DNA of 40,032 nt from Bacillus massiliigorillae (lineage in GTDB: Bacteria > Bacillota > Bacilli > Bacillales > DSM-1321), in contig NZ_HG428747.1 of the NCBI RefSeq assembly GCF_000380245.2, forward strand, positions 1 through 40,032, read 5' to 3'. Below are positions 30,804-38,832 of this stretch, piece by piece; the first letter of the stretch is position 1, and every line of letters begins with the position of its first letter. Below the pieces are notes generated by a model. That model ran no database searches and was not told the DNA's origin. It saw nothing but the letters and a program-made list of their open reading frames with translations. The position numbers and the translations under genes are program-made.

Positions 30804-32036
30804 ATGCGAAATGAAATGATTGAACGATTTATTACATATGTGAAAGTAGACACACAATCAAATAGTGACAGTACAACTTGCCCTACTACACCAGGTCAAT
30901 TAACACTCGCTAACATGCTTGTTGAGGAGTTAAAACAAATCGGTATGAGTGATGTAACAATTGATGAAAATGGTTATGTAATGGCTACCTTACCTGCTAA
31001 TTCTGATAAAGAAATACCAACAATCGGTTTCTTAGCACATGTGGATACTGCAACAGATATGACAGGAGCTAATGTTAACCCACAAATCGTTGAGAACTAT
31101 GATGGTAACGATATTGTCTTGAACAAAGAGCAACAAGTTATCCTGTCTCCATCAGCATTCCCTGAACTTGCAAACTATAAGGGCCAAACGCTTATTACAA
31201 CAGATGGTACAACTCTACTTGGCGCTGATGATAAAGCTGGTGTAGCTGAAATTATGACAGCAATGGCATATCTCATTCAACATCCTGAAATTAAGCATGG
31301 AAAAATTCGTGTTGCCTTCACGCCAGATGAAGAAATTGGTAGAGGTCCTCACAAGTTCAATGTAGAAGCATTTAATGCTACATATGCTTACACAATGGAC
31401 GGCGGTCCATTAGGTGAACTACAATATGAAAGCTTCAATGCAGCAGGTGCAAAGGTAACTATTAAAGGTAAAAACGTACATCCAGGCACAGCGAAAAATA
31501 AAATGGTTAATTCAACGAAAATCGCTATGGAATTCCAAAACCTATTACCAGTAAACGAAGCGCCAGAATATACAGATGGTTATGAAGGTTTTTACCACTT
31601 ACTTGCCTTCAATGGTGACGTAGAAGAAACGACATTACAGTACATCATCCGCGATCACGATAAAGAAGCTTTTGCTGCTCGTAAAGCAAAGATGGAAAGT
31701 ATAACAGCTGACTTACAAGCGAAATACGGAAAAGACCGCATTATTCTAGATATGAATGACCAATATTACAATATGGGTGAGAAAATTAAGCCTGTTAAAC
31801 ATATCGTTGACATCGCTTCGCAAGCTATGAAGAATTTAGATATTGAGCCAATCATTCAACCAATTCGTGGAGGTACTGATGGTTCTCAATTATCATATAT
31901 GGGACTGCCTACACCAAATATCTTTGCAGGCGGAGAAAACTTCCATGGTCGCTACGAATACGTTTCAGTAGATACAATGGAGAAAGCAACAAACGTTATT
32001 ATTGAAATTGCCAAATTATATGATCAACAAGCATAA
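30804..32036 (+). CDS. pepT: peptidase T (tripeptidase)
   Basis: A cytosolic zinc aminopeptidase (M20B) that releases the N-terminal residue of tripeptides. Its 410 residues fit the family length. Metal and catalytic residues are all present: H79 and D81 (AHVDT), bridging D142 (GADDKAG), the catalytic pair E176-E177 (TPDEEIGRG), D199 (YTMDGG) and the late His in GGENFHGRYEY. AAAGGAG lies 8-9 nt before the ATG. It is monocistronic with its own terminator. Its function in amino-acid recycling is housekeeping and not obviously linked to its neighbours. Confidence 0.97.
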   Translation: MRNEMIERFITYVKVDTQSNSDSTTCPTTPGQLTLANMLVEELKQIGMSDVTIDENGYVMATLPANSDKEIPTIGFLAHVDTATDMTGANVNPQIVENYDGNDIVLNKEQQVILSPSAFPELANYKGQTLITTDGTTLLGADDKAGVAEIMTAMAYLIQHPEIKHGKIRVAFTPDEEIGRGPHKFNVEAFNATYAYTMDGGPLGELQYESFNAAGAKVTIKGKNVHPGTAKNKMVNSTKIAMEFQNLLPVNEAPEYTDGYEGFYHLLAFNGDVEETTLQYIIRDHDKEAFAARKAKMESITADLQAKYGKDRIILDMNDQYYNMGEKIKPVKHIVDIASQAMKNLDIEPIIQPIRGGTDGSQLSYMGLPTPNIFAGGENFHGRYEYVSVDTMEKATNVIIEIAKLYDQQA

Positions 32037-32046
32037 ATTGATAAAA

Positions 32047-32086
32047 AAAGAGACAATCCAAAATCCCATTTTGCGATTGTCTCTTT
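32047..32086. terminator. bidirectional terminator between pepT and the ferredoxin-NADP reductase gene
   Basis: AAAGAGACAATC pairs perfectly with GATTGTCTCTTT around a 16-nt loop. A-rich and T-rich flanks lie between these convergent genes. Confidence 0.85.
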
Positions 32087-32092
32087 CTTATT

Positions 32093-33139
32093 TTAACTTA
32101 ACATTTGTGCGATTAATTCACGATTTCTTTCTTTAAAAACATCATTATGAGATGAAACCATGCCACTTTCATGTGCATCGGGTTCAATATACTGCTTTGC
32201 TTTATTCACTGCATTAACAGCATCTTGAAAAGCTCCTGCTATTAAATGAACCTTTCCATTATAAGCTACAATATCACCTGCCGCAAATAAACCAGGAAGA
32301 GATGTTTGACTATTCGGAGTTCCTGCAATATAGAAATCATCAACCAATTCAATATCTAAATTACTCTTAGTTAGTAACTCTGATTCTCGCTCATATCCAT
32401 GATTAATAATCACTTCATCTACAGCTACAGTTGTTTTTTCATCTGTTTCTGTATGCATTAATTCTACAGACTCGATTTGATTTTCGTCATTTGCAATTAG
32501 TTTAGTAATATTTGTGCTTAAATAGCACTGCGCTGAACTTTTTATAAGCTGAGAAATTTGTGCTTCATGAGCATTTAAATGTGTTTTTCGATATGTTAAA
32601 TAAACCTTTTTCGCAATAGGCTCCAATTCATTTGCCCAATCAATAGCCGAGTTGCCGCCACCTGATATTAAAACAATTTTATCCTTAAAACGTTGAAGTG
32701 ACTTGATTGTATAATTTAAATTTGTGACTTCAAAGCGTTCGGCTCCCTCGATTTCTAATTTCTGAGGTTTTAAAATCCCCCCACCAATTGCAACAATAAC
32801 CGCTTTGGAATAATGCTCGTTACCATTAGCAGATTGTAATGTAAAATAACCATCCGTGCTTTTTGTTATAGAAATAATTTTTTCATCAAGCACCACTTCT
32901 GGATTAAAAGTTAAACCTTGTTGAATGATTTGCTTCGTTAATTGAGCACAAGGCATAGGTGTCATTCCTCCAACATCCCAAATCATCTTTTCAGGATACA
33001 CACGTAATTTACCACCCAATTCAGATTGAAACTCAATAATTTTTGTTTTCATTCCTCGTAAACCGCTATAAAAAGCTGAATATAATCCAGCTGGCCCTCC
33101 ACCAATTATGGTAACGTCAAATAAAGTATAGTCATTCAT
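32093..33139 (-). CDS. ferredoxin/flavodoxin-NADP+ reductase, thioredoxin-reductase type (YcgT/YumC-like)
   Basis: A flavoprotein of 348 residues that moves electrons between NADPH and ferredoxin or flavodoxin. The FAD motif is IIGGGPAGLYSAFYSGLRG (about residues 10-29), and the NADPH motif is ISGGGNSAIDWA (about 158). LPGLFAAGDIVAY sits near the FAD. The CxxC of thioredoxin reductase is absent, which is the FNR2 hallmark. GGGGATAATT precedes the ATG. A strong Fur box lies about 20 bp upstream, so expression should rise in iron starvation. This matches YcgT rather than the housekeeping YumC of B. subtilis, perhaps to supply electrons for siderophore-iron reduction or to a heme enzyme such as the nearby nitric oxide synthase. 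Confidence 0.92.
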   Translation of the reverse strand: MNDYTLFDVTIIGGGPAGLYSAFYSGLRGMKTKIIEFQSELGGKLRVYPEKMIWDVGGMTPMPCAQLTKQIIQQGLTFNPEVVLDEKIISITKSTDGYFTLQSANGNEHYSKAVIVAIGGGILKPQKLEIEGAERFEVTNLNYTIKSLQRFKDKIVLISGGGNSAIDWANELEPIAKKVYLTYRKTHLNAHEAQISQLIKSSAQCYLSTNITKLIANDENQIESVELMHTETDEKTTVAVDEVIINHGYERESELLTKSNLDIELVDDFYIAGTPNSQTSLPGLFAAGDIVAYNGKVHLIAGAFQDAVNAVNKAKQYIEPDAHESGMVSSHNDVFKERNRELIAQMLS

Positions 33140-33160
33140 AATTATCCCCTTCTAACCATT

Positions 33161-33179
33161 AATGATTATCATTCTCAAT
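33161..33179 (-). promoter_or_regulatory. Fur box upstream of the ferredoxin-NADP reductase
   Basis: TTAATGATTATCATTCTCA is close to the 19-bp Fur consensus (GATAATGATTATCATTATC). The central AATGATTATCATT is exact. It lies 22 bp before the start codon. Confidence 0.8.
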
Positions 33180-33221
33180 TAAATTATACACAAATTGGCT
33201 TTAATATCAAATTACTTATAT

Positions 33222-33258
33222 GAAAAACCCCCTATCAGCACAAAGGCTAATAGGAGAT
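33222..33258 (-). terminator. Rho-independent terminator of the MerR regulator
   Basis: On the minus strand CTCCTATTAGC pairs with GCTGATAGGGG (with wobble pairs) around CTTTGT, followed by GTTTTTC. Confidence 0.75.
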
Positions 33259-33266
33259 TCACTTCT

Positions 33267-34037
33267 TTACATTTTATTTTTCATACCTGTATAAATCATA
33301 ATCGCATCACGTAAAAATTCGGCTGTACCCGGTTGTTCCTTATCATAATAAGCTGTGAAACGCTCATCATCCACATACATTTGCGCTAAGCCTGCATGTG
33401 CTTCTTTTGAATATGTGTCCCAATAATAGCACAGCCATTCACGATGCAATGCTGCTGCTTTTTGCGCTAATTCACCTGCAGGATCTCCGGTTTGAAATGC
33501 TTCGCTTAATGTTTCAGTAACATCGTTTGCTAGCTTTGTCACTTCATCATGCTGTTCTTGCGTCATTCCTTTTACTTTTTGATTTGATTTATTAACAGTC
33601 TCATCGCCATATTTTTCACGAATTTCTTTTCCATACTTCTTCTCATTCTCATCTATCATACGCTGTTTAAAGCCTTCGAACTTTTCTTGATTTGACATGG
33701 ATATTCTCCCTTCTTTTAAGGCAATCGTCTTTTCGACGTTCGCAATTAATGTATCTAATTGCTTTCGTTTATCAAGAAGCTTCTCGCGGTGTTCCTTGAG
33801 TGCTAGAGCTCCGTCAAAAGCAGGTGCCGTTACAATTTGCTTAATACTTTCTAAGCCAACGCCGAGTTCACGATAAAACAGAATTTGCTGTAATCGATCA
33901 ACTTCGGCTTGACCGTATATCCGATATCCTGACGAATTGATTCTTGCCGGCTTAAGAATTCCAATTTCATCATAATAACGTAATGTTCTTGAACTAACAC
34001 CCGCTAACTTTCCTAGTTTGTGCACTGTATATTCCAC
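33267..34037 (-). CDS. MerR-family regulator with TipAS drug-binding domain (Mta-like)
   Basis: A 256-residue activator with an N-terminal MerR winged helix (YTVHKLGKLAGVSSRTLRYYDEIGILKPARI), a coiled-coil linker (about 75-110) and a C-terminal TipAS domain (about 115-255), which in TipA and Mta binds antibiotics or other hydrophobic ligands. TipA of Streptomyces binds thiopeptides, while B. subtilis Mta activates efflux genes. I chose the GTG at 34037, which has AGGAGGTG 5 nt upstream; the frame's earlier TTG is inside that site. Length matches Mta. No efflux pump adjoins it, so it probably controls itself and distant targets. Confidence 0.92.
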   Translation of the reverse strand: MEYTVHKLGKLAGVSSRTLRYYDEIGILKPARINSSGYRIYGQAEVDRLQQILFYRELGVGLESIKQIVTAPAFDGALALKEHREKLLDKRKQLDTLIANVEKTIALKEGRISMSNQEKFEGFKQRMIDENEKKYGKEIREKYGDETVNKSNQKVKGMTQEQHDEVTKLANDVTETLSEAFQTGDPAGELAQKAAALHREWLCYYWDTYSKEAHAGLAQMYVDDERFTAYYDKEQPGTAEFLRDAIMIYTGMKNKM

Positions 34038-34189
34038 GGTAACACCTCCTGACAAAACTAACTATACACCCTTACGTAGCGTCAATGTAAATAGGCTTTC
34101 TTTAAATTTCCCCGTTCAAATTTTTGCTATTTTATAAGCATTGTAATAGATGACAAACTAATAGTGGATGGCGCATTTACAATTCTTTA

Positions 34190-34230
34190 AAGTAATAAAA
34201 GGTCACTCTTAGAGTGACCTTTTATTACTT
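34190..34230 (-). terminator. terminator of nos: perfect 20-bp palindrome
   Basis: Twenty bases, AAGTAATAAAAGGTCACTCT, are repeated exactly in reverse complement with a single central T, covering 34190-34230. It touches the nos stop codon. T-rich ends on both strands allow bidirectional use, though only nos reads into it. Nothing else is clear in 34060-34189. Confidence 0.85.
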
Positions 34231-35312
34231 TAATATAGTGCCTTTTGATGAAAATAATTAGGTGTCTTAACGACATTCGGGTAAGGCTTATGAAATATAT
34301 GTGTTGTAGCCGATGAAAGCGGAGGAATTAGCCAAACCCAATTTCCTGTAACCATTCTTCCACATGCGGCCTCCTGCTTCTCAAATAACTCAAACTGATG
34401 AGCAGCTGTGTGGTGATCCACAATGGTTACCCCCTGCTCTTTAAATGAATGTAAAACTGCTATATTTAATTCAACAAGCGCTTTATCTTTCCATAGTAAT
34501 GCGTTCTTCGATGTATCCAATCCCATTATTTCAGCAACAGCCGGTAACAAATGATATCGATCTTCATCTGCTAAATTACGTGCTCCTATTTCAGTACCCA
34601 TATACCAACCATTAAAGGGAGCTGCATTGTACGTTATGCCTCCTATTTCTAAACACATATCTGAAATAATCGGTACACCATACCACTTCGCTTCCAATGA
34701 TTCGAATGCATACTCTGGATGAGTAATTGTAACTTCTTTTACTAAGTCTTTTGGTATTTCTTTATACGAAGGTTTTTCTCCGTCAATGGAAATGACCAAC
34801 GGCAATATATCATAGTGTGTCTTAGGTCCCCTCCATCCTAATGACTCACAAAATGTAGTAAATGGAATAGAGAGAGGGTCACCAATCGTACCATACTCTG
34901 TTTCATAGCCTGCATAACGAATTAATTGATGATTATAAATACAAATTTGATTGTTTTCCTGTTGATATGGTTTAAAAATCGTTATCGTCGGTCGAATTCT
35001 ACCACCATTCGTTGCATATTCAATATGATGAAATAGAGCATCGTAAATCTCATCATGACTCTCCACTTCCCGAGCATCCAAAACCGTTAAGCTATTCCAA
35101 AACAAACGTCCAATACAGCGATTACTATTTCGCCATGCCATTCTAGCACCATGAACAAGCTCATCAAAGGTATGCTCATACGTACCGGTAGCTATAATTT
35201 GCTCTTTGATTTCCACTAACCGTTCTGTAATCCTACTCTCTTGATTTGATTCAGCATAGCACTGTTGTATAAATGCTTCTGCTTTTTCAAAAAGCTCTTG
35301 TTTTGTTATCAT
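34230..35312 (-). CDS. nos: bacterial nitric oxide synthase oxygenase
   Basis: A heme-thiolate enzyme that oxidises L-arginine to citrulline and nitric oxide, protecting Bacillus against oxidative stress and some antibiotics. The 360-residue oxygenase-only protein lacks the animal reductase domain. The heme-binding Cys66 is in ARMAWRNSNRCIGRLFW. The arginine site carries PFNGWYMGTEIGARNLAD with the conserved Glu. I chose ATG 35312 because AAGGGG lies 6-7 nt upstream; the earlier in-frame ATGs lack a site. Electrons must come from a separate flavodoxin or reductase; the YcgT-like reductase two genes away is a candidate (inference). Monocistronic. Confidence 0.97.
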   Translation of the reverse strand: MITKQELFEKAEAFIQQCYAESNQESRITERLVEIKEQIIATGTYEHTFDELVHGARMAWRNSNRCIGRLFWNSLTVLDAREVESHDEIYDALFHHIEYATNGGRIRPTITIFKPYQQENNQICIYNHQLIRYAGYETEYGTIGDPLSIPFTTFCESLGWRGPKTHYDILPLVISIDGEKPSYKEIPKDLVKEVTITHPEYAFESLEAKWYGVPIISDMCLEIGGITYNAAPFNGWYMGTEIGARNLADEDRYHLLPAVAEIMGLDTSKNALLWKDKALVELNIAVLHSFKEQGVTIVDHHTAAHQFELFEKQEAACGRMVTGNWVWLIPPLSSATTHIFHKPYPNVVKTPNYFHQKALY

Positions 35313-35492
35313 AGAATTCCCCTTCTTCTTCATACATACCCTCATTATGCATTTACTAGAGTAAAAAAATCTATTATGAACACACGGTATAATCGAAAAT
35401 TCAGTGAATATATGAATCTCTCTCTTTGCTCCCGGTAACTTCTAATTTTTTAGCCATTATTAAATATTCACTGGCCAGAAGGTTTCCAAACT

Positions 35493-35520
35493 AAAAAAAG
35501 CTAACCTATAAGTTAGCTCT
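35493..35520 (-). terminator. Rho-independent terminator of the TfoX-domain gene
   Basis: AGCTAAC pairs with GTTAGCT around a short AT loop, followed on the minus strand by TTTTTTTAG. Confidence 0.8.
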
Positions 35521-35532
35521 TCCCATTCATAT

Positions 35533-35784
35533 TTATATTGTTTTCATAAATGATTTTAAGTCTTTTTTACATCCATCCGATAGATTATGCCACCTAATAC
35601 CTTGAATAGCACCTTCCAAACCATATAATCGATTAATGCAGGCAGAAGAATCAATCTTTTTAATTCGCGTAAAAGCTTCTTTGCTTCCGACCTCCGTCAG
35701 CTCCTCTGAAGTATGAATTCCTACTTCATTAAGCTGTGAAGCTACAACTTTCCCTATGTTAGGTAACTCTTGTAAAGCAGTCAT
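35533..35784 (-). CDS. TfoX/Sxy C-terminal domain protein
   Basis: A small protein of 83 residues that is only the helical C-terminal domain of TfoX (LPNIGKVVASQLNEVGIHTSEELTEVGSKEAF), an HhH-like fold. In gamma-proteobacteria full-length TfoX/Sxy activates competence genes; stand-alone C-terminal domains are common in Bacillus with no known role. The N-terminal half is absent, with no trace upstream, so it is complete as a single-domain protein. GAGGGG lies 5 nt before the ATG. Monocistronic. Confidence 0.9.
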   Translation of the reverse strand: MTALQELPNIGKVVASQLNEVGIHTSEELTEVGSKEAFTRIKKIDSSACINRLYGLEGAIQGIRWHNLSDGCKKDLKSFMKTI

Positions 35785-35845
35785 GAGAACCCCTCTTCAT
35801 TCATCTTTCCATTATTCTACTATATGTTACCCTATTAAATTCAAA

Positions 35846-35874
35846 TAAAAACCTAGGAATCCCTAGGCTTTTAT
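35846..35874 (-). terminator. Rho-independent terminator of the SDR at 35.9 kb
   Basis: CCTAGG pairs with CCTAGG around GAATC on the minus strand, flanked by AAAAG and TTTTTATT. The stem is short but GC-rich for this region. Confidence 0.7.
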
Positions 35875-35904
35875 TATTATTCAGAACTAAATGGAGAGTT
35901 CTTT

Positions 35905-36654
35905 TTATTTAAATGAAGCATATCCTTCGTCAGCCATAACAACGCTACCATTAATAGCACTTGCTTCAGGTAATGATAATAGATACACTGCATCGGCTAC
36001 TTGTTCTGGATCTAATAATTTACGAGCCATGCTTTTTGATTTCATAGATTCTAGCATACCCATATCTTTATAACCTTGGATAATTGGTGTATCAACCATA
36101 CCTGGTGCAACAGCTACTACACGAATTCCATAACGAGCCAATTCAAGTGCTGCTGATTTTGTCATCATAACAACAGCACCTTTTGCTGCATGATAAGCAA
36201 AAGTACCAGGCGATGCTAAGTATCCAAATACCGATGCAGTATTAACAATCACACCTTTTACACCAAGCTCTTTCATCTTAGAACCAGCAGCCATAATTCC
36301 GTATGCTACACCATGTTGGTTAACTGCTACTGTTCTTTCGTATATATCAATATTCTGCTCTAGAATACCGCTAGAGCTACCAATACCTGCATTATTAAAC
36401 ATTACATCGATGCTACCAAATTTGTTTACTGCTGTTTCAACTAAAGATTGAACCTCTTCATATTTTGAAACATCCGTTTTTACAAAAATTGCTTCTCCAC
36501 CAGCTTTTTCGATTTCATTTACAGTGGAAACACCTGTAGCTTCATTATAGTCTGCCACTACAACAATATCGCCTTTACTAGCAAACTTAAGCGCTGTTGC
36601 CTTCCCTATTCCACTTGCCGCTCCTGTAATCACTACTACTCTTTTTGCTGTCAT
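35905..36654 (-). CDS. classical SDR family NAD(P)-dependent oxidoreductase
   Basis: A 249-residue short-chain dehydrogenase. The cofactor motif is TGAASGIG (residues 10-17); an acidic/neutral residue after beta-2 (VVADYN) favours NAD(H). NNAG lies near residue 88, and the catalytic Ser (NTASVFG) and YxxxK (YHAAK) are followed by PGMVDTP. All catalytic residues are intact. Substrate specificity cannot be read from the sequence. GGGAGGAATTACAC precedes the ATG. A lone gene with its own terminator, followed upstream by a repeat-rich gap. Confidence 0.92.
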   Translation of the reverse strand: MTAKRVVVITGAASGIGKATALKFASKGDIVVVADYNEATGVSTVNEIEKAGGEAIFVKTDVSKYEEVQSLVETAVNKFGSIDVMFNNAGIGSSSGILEQNIDIYERTVAVNQHGVAYGIMAAGSKMKELGVKGVIVNTASVFGYLASPGTFAYHAAKGAVVMMTKSAALELARYGIRVVAVAPGMVDTPIIQGYKDMGMLESMKSKSMARKLLDPEQVADAVYLLSLPEASAINGSVVMADEGYASFK

Positions 36655-36818
36655 GTGTAATTCCTCCCTATTTTTGAAAGAACAATCTGCAATTCGTCAT
36701 TCAATATCCCTTAATACCCGCATAAAACATATATAAATCTTTATATTTATATTCTATCACCTTGTAGTATTTAATAAAATTTAAATATTTTTACTATTTA
36801 TTAAGTTATACTTAATAA

Positions 36819-36978
36819 GAAAAGCGCAAGCGCCCGTTTTGCGACGTATAGATTGGAGCACTTCGACTGAGATAAAGGAAACACGAAGAGGCGGTAGCCT
36901 TTTTCGTGTTGACTTAACGTAGGGAGATGGGCGAAATCTACTAGTCGCTGGGCACTGGAGCTAGACACCGCGCAAAAC
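36819..36978. repeat. bcr1-like interspersed repeat
   Basis: A non-coding GC-richer block in an AT-rich gap. It begins AAAGCGCAAGCGCCC and has GTTTTGCG (36836-36843) matched by CGCAAAAC (36971-36978) near its ends, plus an internal pair AACACGAA (36880-36887) and TTCGTGTT (36903-36910). It ends with GGGCACTGGAGCTAGACA. This is the style of the Bacillus cereus bcr1 repeat (about 155 bp, mobile-element-like) as I remember it; the assignment is from memory. Confidence 0.6.
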
Positions 36979-37067
36979 TATATACTTTCTTAATCTTATA
37001 AGAACAGCCGTCACTGATCTCTTTTATCATTTTTATAGTTATTTTGCACTGTAAAGCAAATATAAAA

Positions 37068-37107
37068 AGCCCAATTTCTCGATTAACAATGAAGAAATTG
37101 GACTTCT
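37068..37107 (-). terminator. Rho-independent terminator of the GNAT gene
   Basis: On the minus strand AGTCCAATTTCTT pairs with AGAAATTGGGCT (wobble) around a 12-nt loop, followed by TTTTTATA. Just beside it (about 37004-37030), CAGCCGTCACTGATCTCTTTT weakly resembles the head of the 10.2-kb repeat. Confidence 0.8.
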
Positions 37108-37139
37108 ATCATTACCTCTGAATAACGCCCGTTTCTAGA

Positions 37140-37673
37140 TTATCGAAGATCAAGGGCATATAATATCTTGTCATATCGAGCAGTTCCTACAGCTACAAAA
37201 CGGGGTAATCGACCGTATTCTTTGAATCCTAGGGAATTATAAAGTTTAGCCGCTCGAAAGTTGTCTCCCCGGAAGTCAAGGGTTAACATCTCGATTCCAG
37301 TATCGATGGCCGTGGAAATCAACTTATCCATGAGGAGATGACCTAAACCAAAGCCTTGATAACGTGGGTCAATTGCCACTTTTTCTATATCAGCATGTGG
37401 ATTATGGGTCGGGCGACTATATCGTTTCCAATACCCAATACCCGCAAGATCTTGATCGACCCAAATCGAAATTAGACATGCGTCATTATTTCCACTTGCG
37501 ATGGTCAATTCTTGAAGTAAGCCAGTCACCTCTTCTGTTGAAGGTGGATCGACCCATCCAATTGCTGCACCGTTTGAAACGAGTCCCTGTAATAATTGTG
37601 CTGCTTTCTCCACGAACGATAAGTCTTCTAGGTTTCCACTATCTACTACACGTAGCACAACAGAGTCCTTCAT
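37140..37673 (-). CDS. GNAT family N-acetyltransferase
   Basis: A 177-residue acetyl-CoA-dependent acetyltransferase. The acetyl-CoA-binding motif A is VAIDPRYQGFGLGHLLMDKLI (about residues 105-125, with the Q/R-x-x-G-x-G/A core), followed by the conserved Asn/Asp and Y-x-x-x-GF (AAKLYNSLGFKEYGRLP). The substrate is unknown. GGGGGAG lies 5 nt before the ATG at 37673; 21 codons of frame before it are a shadow. A partial Fur-like box overlaps the region 15-30 nt upstream. Divergent from the LysR gene. Confidence 0.9.
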   Translation of the reverse strand: MKDSVVLRVVDSGNLEDLSFVEKAAQLLQGLVSNGAAIGWVDPPSTEEVTGLLQELTIASGNNDACLISIWVDQDLAGIGYWKRYSRPTHNPHADIEKVAIDPRYQGFGLGHLLMDKLISTAIDTGIEMLTLDFRGDNFRAAKLYNSLGFKEYGRLPRFVAVGTARYDKILYALDLR

Positions 37674-37687
37674 CAAGCTCCCCCATT

Positions 37688-37704
37688 CTATTATGATTAT
37701 CACA
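37688..37704 (-). promoter_or_regulatory. possible degenerate Fur box upstream of the GNAT gene
   Basis: On the minus strand TGTGATAATCATAATAG contains TGATAATCAT, most of a Fur 7-1-7 site, but the second half (AATAG for TATCA) is weak. It sits 14 nt before the start codon. Confidence 0.3.
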
Positions 37705-37820
37705 AAAACATGGTAGTCTTTAACATTATAAACCATGTTTTACTAGTTCCATCAAACAAAATGGCTGAACGAAATTTAAAAAGTCCACACTCTATTATTT
37801 GTTACAAAACTCTGTTCACT

Positions 37821-37847
37821 ATTCTATGTTCAATAACCTAATAGAAT
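37821..37847 (+). promoter_or_regulatory. inverted repeat upstream of the LysR gene
   Basis: ATTCTAT-N13-ATAGAAT is a perfect 7-bp inverted repeat in the divergent region between the GNAT and LysR genes, centred about 80 nt before the LysR start. Its T-N11-A-like spacing suits a LysR-type autoregulatory site. Confidence 0.45.
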
Positions 37848-37912
37848 TTGTCCTACGTTACAATAGGAACAGGGTAAAAAGGAAAGCTTATTTTTGAAAG
37901 GAGCAAAAGAAA

Positions 37913-38809
37913 ATGAACATCGAACAATTAACATACATCTGTGAAGTGGCGAAAACAGGCTCCTTCACAAAAGCAGCTCAAAGCACTCATATTACTTTAT
38001 CTGCTATTAGCCAATCTATTTCTTCCTTAGAAACTGAACTAGGTGTTTCTTTATTCACTCGTTCACGCGGTTCTGGGGCAGTCCCAACAATTGAAGGACA
38101 AGTTATTATTTCAAAAGCTAGTGAGATTATTCACAAAATTAATGACTTAAAGGAAGAAGCGAAAAGCTATTCCGATATTCTAAGTGGAGAACTGAAAATC
38201 GCTACTATACCAGGTCCTATGCACTTATTAGTCAATATCGTTTCCAACTTCAAAAAAGATTTTCCTAACGTAAAAATCGAACTACTTGAAAAAGGACCGA
38301 AAGACATTATTGAAGATATTAAAAAAAATCAAATCGATATTGGGTTCATAATCTTTCATGATGATTTCGCTCAAAAAAGCTATGAGCTATCAGTTGAGCG
38401 ATTAATAGAAGGAAAACTCGTTGTTGGAGTTAGTAAAAACTCACCGTTAGCACTAGAAAAAGCTATTACGCCTGAACAATTGCAACAACAAACGATGGTT
38501 TTATATGATGACGACTATATTCGCTGGGTAATGGAGCAATTCGTAGCCAAATACGGACCCGTTGACATACTATTTACAAGCAATAATACAGAAGCCATTC
38601 AAAATGCAGTAAAAGAGCAATTAGCTGTTACAGTTGGATTAGATTATTCTTTCAAAAGCAGTGCACCGTATAAAAAGAAACGAATGGTCACTGTCCCATT
38701 AGAAATTCCAGACCTCGAATCCGTGTATTATGGGTGGGTTTGCAGAGAGGAAAAGAATGCCTCCAAGCTAGCTAAACGATTTCTTGAAAGGTTAAAATAT
38801 GAATTATAA
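37913..38809 (+). CDS. LysR-family transcriptional regulator
   Basis: A 298-residue regulator. The N-terminal winged helix (about 1-60: LTYICEVAKTGSFTKAAQSTHITLSAISQSISSLETELGVSLFTR) is followed by a linker helix and a two-lobed substrate-binding domain (about 88-295). The effector is unknown. AAAGGAGC lies 10 nt before the ATG. It reads into the EcsB-like gene 23 nt later, so the two probably share a transcript, and it diverges from the GNAT gene, which may be a target. Confidence 0.92.
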   Translation: MNIEQLTYICEVAKTGSFTKAAQSTHITLSAISQSISSLETELGVSLFTRSRGSGAVPTIEGQVIISKASEIIHKINDLKEEAKSYSDILSGELKIATIPGPMHLLVNIVSNFKKDFPNVKIELLEKGPKDIIEDIKKNQIDIGFIIFHDDFAQKSYELSVERLIEGKLVVGVSKNSPLALEKAITPEQLQQQTMVLYDDDYIRWVMEQFVAKYGPVDILFTSNNTEAIQNAVKEQLAVTVGLDYSFKSSAPYKKKRMVTVPLEIPDLESVYYGWVCREEKNASKLAKRFLERLKYEL

Positions 38810-38832
38810 CGATAAGGAATAAGGTGTATGTT

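Noticed and set aside
34055..34085. MerR-type promoter with TTGACG and a 19-nt spacer to TAGTTT before the Mta-like gene
   Set aside because: The implied transcription start would fall inside the gene's own ribosome binding site. The dyad is also imperfect, so the promoter cannot be placed with confidence.
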